Below are positions 55,208 through 57,635 of a stretch of 57,635 nucleotides of DNA, in pieces. Source of the stretch: a virus. The stretch spans positions 1 through 57,635 of the IMG/VR virus record IMGVR_UViG_3300042898_002419; one strand, 5' to 3'. The translations under genes and the position numbers were made by a program. Under the pieces are notes generated by a model that did not search any database, was not told where the DNA came from, and saw nothing but the letters and a program-made list of their open reading frames with translations. Within the stretch, counting starts at the first letter, position 1, and every line of letters begins with the position of its first letter.

Positions 55208-56821
55208 TTATTGTTCCTTGTTGTATTGACTGTCAACTATTTGTTTCCAACGAGTTTCATTGGCTCCGCTGAGTTGACGCTGTGCGGATCTGTTGTCTAC
55301 TGTGGCCTTGTAGTATTGTTTTGCTACTGTGGCGCCCAGAGCATCAGGCACTGTACTGTTTTGATATGCACTAAAGCCCGGCACATATCCTATCAAGCCC
55401 ACCAGCAGGCCTTGTGTGGCTGTTTGTGCTTCCATGGTTGCTGCTCGGCCAATATCTTTGGCCAGTTCCTTGGCTTTTTCTGTGGCTGCTGCTCTAGCTG
55501 CTGTGGCATTGCCGCCGGCTTTCTTTTCCACACTGGCCACAGCACCTTCTGTTTTTTTGGCATCAGCCTTTTGTTCTGCTGCTGCACCAGGAGGCGGTGG
55601 TGGGGGTGGTGCAGACGCTGAGTTCATTGTGCTGGCACTGGGCGGTGCATTGATCACTGATACAGGAGAAGTTGCTGATGTTGCAGCCGGTGTGGCCACA
55701 ACTGAATCCACAGTGGCATCGCCTGTGGCCGAAACCACATTGGCAGGATCATTGCGTTGAACTTCCGCTGTGGTGGTCAGGGACGAATTAACAGCAGTGG
55801 TCACAGCAGGGTCCAGGTTCACAAGATACTTGATAGCATAAGCAGTCTTGTATCCTGTACATTTGTTGCTGAACAAGCTGTCCAACAAACACTGTTGGTT
55901 CAAGTATGCTTCTGCATAGCCCGGGCAGTCAGTAGCATACAATGGACTCAATGAACACTGTTGTGTTTTATATGCTGCTGCATATCCTGCACAGTCACTC
56001 ATGTAAAGTGGACTGATACTACATTGTTGGTCGTGATAGGCCGCAGCATAGCCAGGACAATCTGTTGCGTAAAATGGGTTGGCATCACACTGCTGTGTTT
56101 TGTAGGCAGCAGCATATCCAGGACAAGTGGTTGCATACAGGGGATTTGCTGCACACTGTTGGTCATAGTAGGCCTGTTGATACCCGGGACAAGCCGAATT
56201 ATACAAAGGATTAGAACTGCATTGCTGTGAAAAATATGCTTGAGCATAACCAGGACAAGCACTGTCCGACAAGGGGTTAGAATTGCATTGTTGAGCAAAC
56301 ACAGCCGCCGCATAACCTGAGCAAGTGGTAGAACTCAATGGATCGGCAGCACACGGATCAACAGTGTATACTGCGTTGCTATACATATTATAAATGCTGG
56401 CATTGCCACTTACTGATGGCGTCATTTTAAATGTGCCCAGGGTTGTTATATCTCGTGTGTTGTTAAATCTATATTGGTAACTTTGATTACTAGATTGCCA
56501 TACGCCCTGATGAGACCAGGTTTGATTAAGGATACTGATGTTTTCACTGTCCCTGATGTTTACGTTGACACTGGCATAGTTTGCCATCCACCAGGAGCAA
56601 CTACCGTCCTGATTGGTTGCTGTGCATTGAGTATCGCCAAATGAATATCTGTATCCATAATTAAAACCGTGTATTTGTACACCCGCCCCCACTGAACTCA
56701 GTGCCTGATTAATAGCATAGATTTGAGTTCCTGTTGTTCCGGACAGCAGATTGCCGCTGACAGTTTGTGCTGTTGTGCAGCCAATCCAGAGCATTAGCAG
56801 TAATGCTGCCAGTTGCTTCAT
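55208..56821 (-). CDS. Exported Cys-repeat protein
   Basis: 537 residues. M-K-Q-L-A-A-L-L-L-M-L-W-I-G-C-T-T-A-Q is a signal peptide, perhaps with lipoprotein Cys15. Residues 20-150 form a beta domain. Residues 157-332 hold eight 22-residue repeats, consensus C-x9-C-P-G-Y-x-x-A-Y-x-x-Q-Q. Then T/A/V-rich, a seven-Pro run, a charged helix and a globular end with G-Y-V-P-G-F-S-A-Y-Q. It overlaps neighbours by ATGA and a two-base gap. Paired Cys within each unit probably form disulfides outside the cytoplasm. Adhesin-like or envelope role is possible. Confidence 0.75.
   Translation of the reverse strand: MKQLAALLLMLWIGCTTAQTVSGNLLSGTTGTQIYAINQALSSVGAGVQIHGFNYGYRYSFGDTQCTATNQDGSCSWWMANYASVNVNIRDSENISILNQTWSHQGVWQSSNQSYQYRFNNTRDITTLGTFKMTPSVSGNASIYNMYSNAVYTVDPCAADPLSSTTCSGYAAAVFAQQCNSNPLSDSACPGYAQAYFSQQCSSNPLYNSACPGYQQAYYDQQCAANPLYATTCPGYAAAYKTQQCDANPFYATDCPGYAAAYHDQQCSISPLYMSDCAGYAAAYKTQQCSLSPLYATDCPGYAEAYLNQQCLLDSLFSNKCTGYKTAYAIKYLVNLDPAVTTAVNSSLTTTAEVQRNDPANVVSATGDATVDSVVATPAATSATSPVSVINAPPSASTMNSASAPPPPPPPGAAAEQKADAKKTEGAVASVEKKAGGNATAARAAATEKAKELAKDIGRAATMEAQTATQGLLVGLIGYVPGFSAYQNSTVPDALGATVAKQYYKATVDNRSAQRQLSGANETRWKQIVDSQYNKEQ
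55826..56353 (-). repeat. Eight 66-bp coding repeats, Cys-rich
   Basis: Each encodes C-x9-C-x-G-Y-x-x-A-Y-x-x-Q-Q. First and last units are the most divergent; the middle ones are closest, as expected from slippage growth. Confidence 0.88.
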
Positions 56822-57294
56822 TTTTCACGCACACTAGCAGGAATACGACTAGGGTCAGCGTCCCAGATTGCCTTGGCTTCTGCACCAATTTTGCCGTCGA
56901 CCGGGCAGGGTGTTCCGGCATTCATCATGGCGTCAAACACTCTACGGTCCTGACACATGGCAGCAACAGCAGCCACTTTCATGCCCATGTCATACAGAGT
57001 CTTGCTTATCTTCAGGCGTTCGCAGTTGTAGTCCACTTGTGTGTTGCCAAAGCTGAGGCCAAAGATTTGTGTTTGAGCTGCTCCGCTAACGCCTGTCACA
57101 CAGATGTCTGAGTTGATGCTGGTGATGCTGGGTGCAATAGCACTGGGAGGAGGACTAACCACTGTGGTCTTGCTGTCACTGATGCTGGAGGTCTTGCTGT
57201 CACTGGTGGATTGAGTCACAATTGGGTCTGTTTGTGCCTGGGCCATCACACAGATGCCCACGGTCAATGCTGCCAATAGTTGTTTTAGATTCAT
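56818..57294 (-). CDS. Exported conserved phage protein
   Basis: 158 residues. Signal peptide M-N-L-K-Q-L-L-A-A-L-T-V-G-I-C-V-M-A-Q-A. After a Ser/Thr/Pro linker, S-D-I-C-V-T-G-V-S-G, I-F-G-L-S-F-G, N-C-E-R-L-K, Y-D-M-G-M-K-V-A-A-V-A-A-M-C-Q-D and T-P-C-P form a Cys-rich domain I recall from aquatic T4-like phages. No function is known. Its promoter carries an operator-like palindrome. Confidence 0.7.
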   Translation of the reverse strand: MNLKQLLAALTVGICVMAQAQTDPIVTQSTSDSKTSSISDSKTTVVSPPPSAIAPSITSINSDICVTGVSGAAQTQIFGLSFGNTQVDYNCERLKISKTLYDMGMKVAAVAAMCQDRRVFDAMMNAGTPCPVDGKIGAEAKAIWDADPSRIPASVREK

Positions 57295-57308
57295 TATTGA
57301 TCCTTTTT

Positions 57309-57337
57309 ATTATAATAATCTTGCACAGTCTGTGCAA
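57309..57337 (-). promoter_or_regulatory. Sigma70-type promoter
   Basis: -35 TTGCAC (57337-57332), 17-base spacer, -10 TATAAT (57314-57309), driving 57294 and the row to the left. Confidence 0.75.
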
Positions 57338-57338
57338 G
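57320..57338. promoter_or_regulatory. Operator-like perfect palindrome over the -35 box
   Basis: CTTGCACAG, one central base, CTGTGCAAG: 9-bp perfect arms. Flanks ATAA and TTAT extend the symmetry. With a one-base centre it cannot form an RNA hairpin loop, so a dimeric repressor site is the better reading. Confidence 0.65.
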
Positions 57339-57385
57339 TTATCATATTTAATCTGGATTAATGAATCATTATCTTGGTAGAAAAG

Positions 57386-57635
57386 TTACACGCCCATCAC
57401 ATGCAGAGCATGTTCATAGTGACTGATTCTATCTTCCAGGCCAATGTAGCCACCATTGATGGCTCGGGTCAGTCCCTTGATATCGCCGGAATCAGCATAG
57501 CGATTCAGATTGTTGGTTTCCCAGAACCAGCAGGCGCTTTGTGCAGCACCTTCAAATGTGGCCAGATACTCTGCTGCTTCTTCCACGGGGATATCCATGC
57601 TGCCCGCAAAGAATGTGTAGTTGTCTCGACCAGTG
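57386..57635 (-). CDS. GH19 family endolysin, 5' end missing
   Basis: Only the C-terminal 82 residues are inside the window and the frame is open to the right edge. T-G-R-D-N-Y-T-F-F-A-G, S-A-C-W-F-W-E-T-N-N-L-N-R-Y-A-D and T-R-A-I-N-G-G-Y-I-G-L match the C-terminal half of GH19 chitinase-type endolysins. It would cleave peptidoglycan at the end of infection. The catalytic Glu lies in the missing part. Confidence 0.85.
   Translation of the reverse strand, partial: TGRDNYTFFAGSMDIPVEEAAEYLATFEGAAQSACWFWETNNLNRYADSGDIKGLTRAINGGYIGLEDRISHYEHALHVMGV

Noticed and set aside
55826-56353. Regular repeats resembling a CRISPR array
   Set aside because: 66-bp period in frame without unique spacers; they encode Cys repeats.
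1-57635. Host chromosome or prophage origin
   Set aside because: No integrase, att-like repeats, rRNA or host metabolic operons; gene content is that of a lytic T4-like phage.

Overview
The window looks like a piece of a large T4-like myovirus genome, probably from an aquatic Gram-negative host. Support comes from a T4-type family B DNA polymerase, a gp45-like sliding clamp, a T4 RNase H-like 5' nuclease, a DsbA-like protein, an Rnl1-like RNA ligase, several TATAAATA-like late promoters and many small conserved phage proteins. I saw no rRNA, tRNA, CRISPR array, integrase or transposase. All genes but one lie on the minus strand, so transcription runs right to left. Most neighbours overlap by ATGA or TAATG, giving long translationally coupled runs. 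The exception is a plus-strand GIY-YIG homing-type endonuclease (30480-31061).

Right to left: (1) 57635-52560, an envelope and lysis block: GH19 endolysin (cut by the window edge), exported proteins including one with eight 22-residue Cys repeats, small membrane proteins and a holin candidate. (2) 52556-47530, a DnaJ-like co-chaperone, a ClpA-like unfoldase and small virion-type proteins. (3) 47514-33546, very large modular proteins plus PG-binding, LysM/lysozyme, Dps and glycosyltransferase genes. Several carry a repeated peptide with consensus E-Q-G-V-A-E-G, encoded by a conserved ~20-bp repeat. The peptide fits the T4 prohead protease rule (hydrophobic-x-Glu), and several small neighbours begin with a capsid-targeting-like peptide. 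I read this as a set of packaged, possibly protease-processed proteins. (4) 33542-31119, P-loop or sulfotransferase-like and glycosyltransferase-like proteins.

(5) 30431-18189, a replication and DNA-modification run: sigma70-type promoter, DsbA-like, DNA polymerase, methyltransferase-like, clamp, sulfotransferase-like, a DpdA-like 7-deazaguanine transglycosylase, a PTPS-like protein, a 2OG-Fe(II) oxygenase, a glycosyltransferase, a UDP-sugar epimerase and a minimal DegT aminotransferase. (6) 18192-9402, a deazaguanine run: FolE, HIT protein, QueD, YhhQ-type transporter, then two glycosyltransferases around a B12-binding radical SAM enzyme, a methyltransferase and QueE. FolE, QueD and QueE make 7-carboxy-7-deazaguanine; no QueC is present. 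DpdA would insert a 7-deazaguanine into DNA. The enzymes embedded in the same chain suggest further decoration of that base, which is inference.

(7) 9398-5300, two SGNH hydrolase-like genes, the RNase H-like nuclease, a MazG-like protein and small conserved proteins. (8) 5300-1166, an array of very small genes driven by four near-identical sigma70 promoters, containing at least eight paralogues of a family with an MNERI-like start, a K-F-A-E-L-I-V core and an H-F-G-V-E end. (9) 1153-1, a metallophosphoesterase and an RNA ligase that runs off the left edge.
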